From CAWGCA01 sp963820955 (GTDB lineage Bacteria; Pseudomonadota; Gammaproteobacteria; Chromatiales; Chromatiaceae), in assembly GCA_963820955.1 (NCBI GenBank), contig CAWGCA010000037.1, positions 1-64,000 of the forward strand: a stretch of DNA of 64,000 bases, given 5' to 3'. Shown here piece after piece: positions 62,844 through 64,000 of the stretch. Both the position numbers and the translations under genes were made by a program. Each line of letters opens with the position of its first letter. Position 1 is the first letter of the stretch. Under the pieces are notes generated by a model that was not told the DNA's origin, ran no database searches, and saw only the letters and a program-made list of their open reading frames with translations.

Positions 62844-62944
62844 GCCAGTGTTTTAGGAGATTGGATTCAAAGTAACCTCCGATCAATTCCTATTCCGTCA
62901 TCCCGGCACAGGCAGGGATCCAGTAACATATAGTTTACTTTAGA

Positions 62945-62994
62945 GGGCACCTCGAAAAATTCGAGGTGCCCTTGTGCTGCAGGGACGCACCACT
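62945..62994 (+). repeat. Multi-hairpin dispersed repeat, partial copy C
   Basis: Fifty bases corresponding to the first two palindromes of copies A and B, with the leading 12-bp stem perfect (GGGCACCTCGAA with TTCGAGGTGCCC), followed by CAGGGACGCACCACT. The remaining three palindromes are absent. It lies 100 bases after the flavoenzyme stop. The rest of 62,844-63,322 contains no gene I can support. Confidence 0.75.
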
Positions 62995-63322
62995 GCTCCG
63001 CATCTACACTGCGCTTCGTCCGGAATGATGAATAAAGTCAGAGTCCCCATCCGTCAGTTTATGAGTTTTCAATTGTGCTTTCGTTAGCGTAAAAATGCCA
63101 CTATGAGCTATGCTGAATTGAAGATAATTTAGGTTGCATTGACCCGCCGTTCCTGCCAGGTTCCTTCCGTTGCCGAATTGCCAAAAAGCTGTCAGACTGA
63201 ACACATCCATAGGAAACCGTTACTTAAGCCAGACGCATGGATGACTTACACCGCAGTCAATTGTGTTGGATAATCTTCCGGTATCTAGCCATCACCCGCT
63301 GGATCGAGATACCGGTATAAAA

Positions 63323-64000
63323 ATGAACTCAAAATTAAAGCTGCAGGACTCGCAGCGGCTCCTTTTCACCACCGAACACCGCGCTATTTGGCTGGTCGCA
63401 ATAATTGGCCTCAGTCTTTCCCTCGCCGCGCTCTGGTTGATCAGACAACAACTTGCGGCAAAGCAACAACTGGATTTCGAATGGGTCGCCCATAACCGCA
63501 TCCGTGCCCTCAATCATGGCATCGACAACGGTCTTCTAGCAGTGACCATGGTCCACGATTTCTACGCGGCATCAGAAGATGTGGGGCCAGAGGAGTTCCG
63601 CGTATTCAGCAGATCGCTATTGGGACGTTACCAGGGAATTGAAAAGCTGGCCTGGGTCTCCCGGACAACCGGGCCTGATCACAAAAATGTCCTGGGGGAA
63701 CCCAACCGATTCAAATCGGAATGGAGTCGGCAAAACCTTCTTATGCTTTCAGGCTGGACAATGCAGGCGAGACATTCCGGTTATTTTACCTTGACCAATA
63801 TAGCATCATGACGGAGCAGATGACTTCCACCTCGATTCCAACCCCTTATTTATACCGATGCTGCAGCAGGCATTGGATAGCGGCGCGATGGCGGCAAGCG
63901 GACGGGTGGACTTCCATAGTGAAGAAAAGGGGGCGGAATACGGTTTCATGGCGAGCCTGCCGGTCTATCGAAGAGATAGCGCACCCAAACGCAGGCCAAA
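63323..64000 (+). pseudogene. CHASE-domain sensor protein, partial, frame break
   Basis: N-terminal part of a membrane sensor, cut by the window end. After a basic start a membrane segment runs through AIWLVAIIGLSLSLAALWLI (residues 25-44), then an extracytoplasmic CHASE-like domain: VTMVHDFYAASEDVGPEEF and RYQGIEKLAWVSR. This frame stops at 63811. CHASE-like sequence continues in another frame from about 63819 (DDFHLDSNPLFIPMLQQAL, then GAEYGFMASLPVYRRD) open to the window end, so at least one indel lies between about 63,690 and 63,819. CHASE domains usually precede histidine kinases or GGDEF/EAL enzymes; which applies here lies outside the window. Confidence 0.7.

Noticed and set aside
1..64000. 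CRISPR array, prophage, integron or transposase
   Set aside because: No regularly spaced repeats, integrase, cas, phage structural or transposase genes were seen; the only mobile-type sequences are the small non-coding elements listed.

Overview
The window reads as the chromosome of a free-living or symbiotic gammaproteobacterium. The evidence is E. coli-like gene order (ygfB-pepP-ubiH-ubiI opposite zapA-6S RNA-fau; osmC-type gene divergent from crp; pstSCAB-phoU), a Crp close to Pseudomonas Vfr, Coq7 in place of UbiF, and a tandem glycine riboswitch in front of gcvTHP. I infer a Chromatiales-like relative, but no ribosomal RNA is present to test this.

Layout. 1-4.1 kb: glycine cleavage operon on the minus strand (riboswitch, gcvT, gcvH, gcvPA, gcvPB cut by the window edge). 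4.1-8.6 kb: ubiI, ubiH, pepP, ygfB. 8.7-10.6 kb: plus-strand cell-division pair (coiled-coil protein and ZapA), 6S RNA, fau and a lysine-rich histone H1-like gene. 10.8-13.2 kb: ilvA and rpiA. 13.3-19.6 kb: branched-chain amino acid type ABC transporter livKHMGF behind a porin. 20.0-21.6 kb: tRNA-Gln(CUG), rpsI, rplM and a small ferredoxin. 21.7-29.4 kb: Fe-S oxidoreductase subunit, coq7, speD, an OsmC-like gene, crp, an unusual membrane protein with a pseudopilin-like tail, NfeD and stomatin-like genes, and a TtcA-family gene. 29.5-33.5 kb: small exported proteins, a TraB-family protein and an AI-2E family permease. 33.7-37.6 kb: a long FAD/Fe-S oxidoreductase broken into many frames. 37.6-47.0 kb: htpX, mrcA, an OFA-type MFS transporter, a SulP transporter and a phospholipase D-type lipoprotein, with two copies of a roughly 150-bp multi-hairpin repeat. 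47.3-52.9 kb: phosphate uptake operon pstSCAB-phoU.

53.2-64 kb is the accessory part. It holds an unrecognised 806-residue secreted protein, a 218-bp miniature inverted-repeat element, an ECF sigma factor, a 1386-residue kinase / degenerate cyclase / ATPase / TPR fusion, an FAD oxidoreductase, and the start of a CHASE-domain sensor. The sigma factor, fusion kinase and flavoenzyme are the best candidate here for a little-described regulatory system. That they work together is inference from position and from what is known of related sigma/kinase pairs.

Three places (about 370-450, 34.0-37.4 kb and 63.7-63.8 kb) show reading-frame breaks with otherwise well-preserved protein sequence. This may be sequence error or recent gene decay and cannot be settled from the sequence alone. 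I saw no CRISPR array, transposase, integrase or phage gene.
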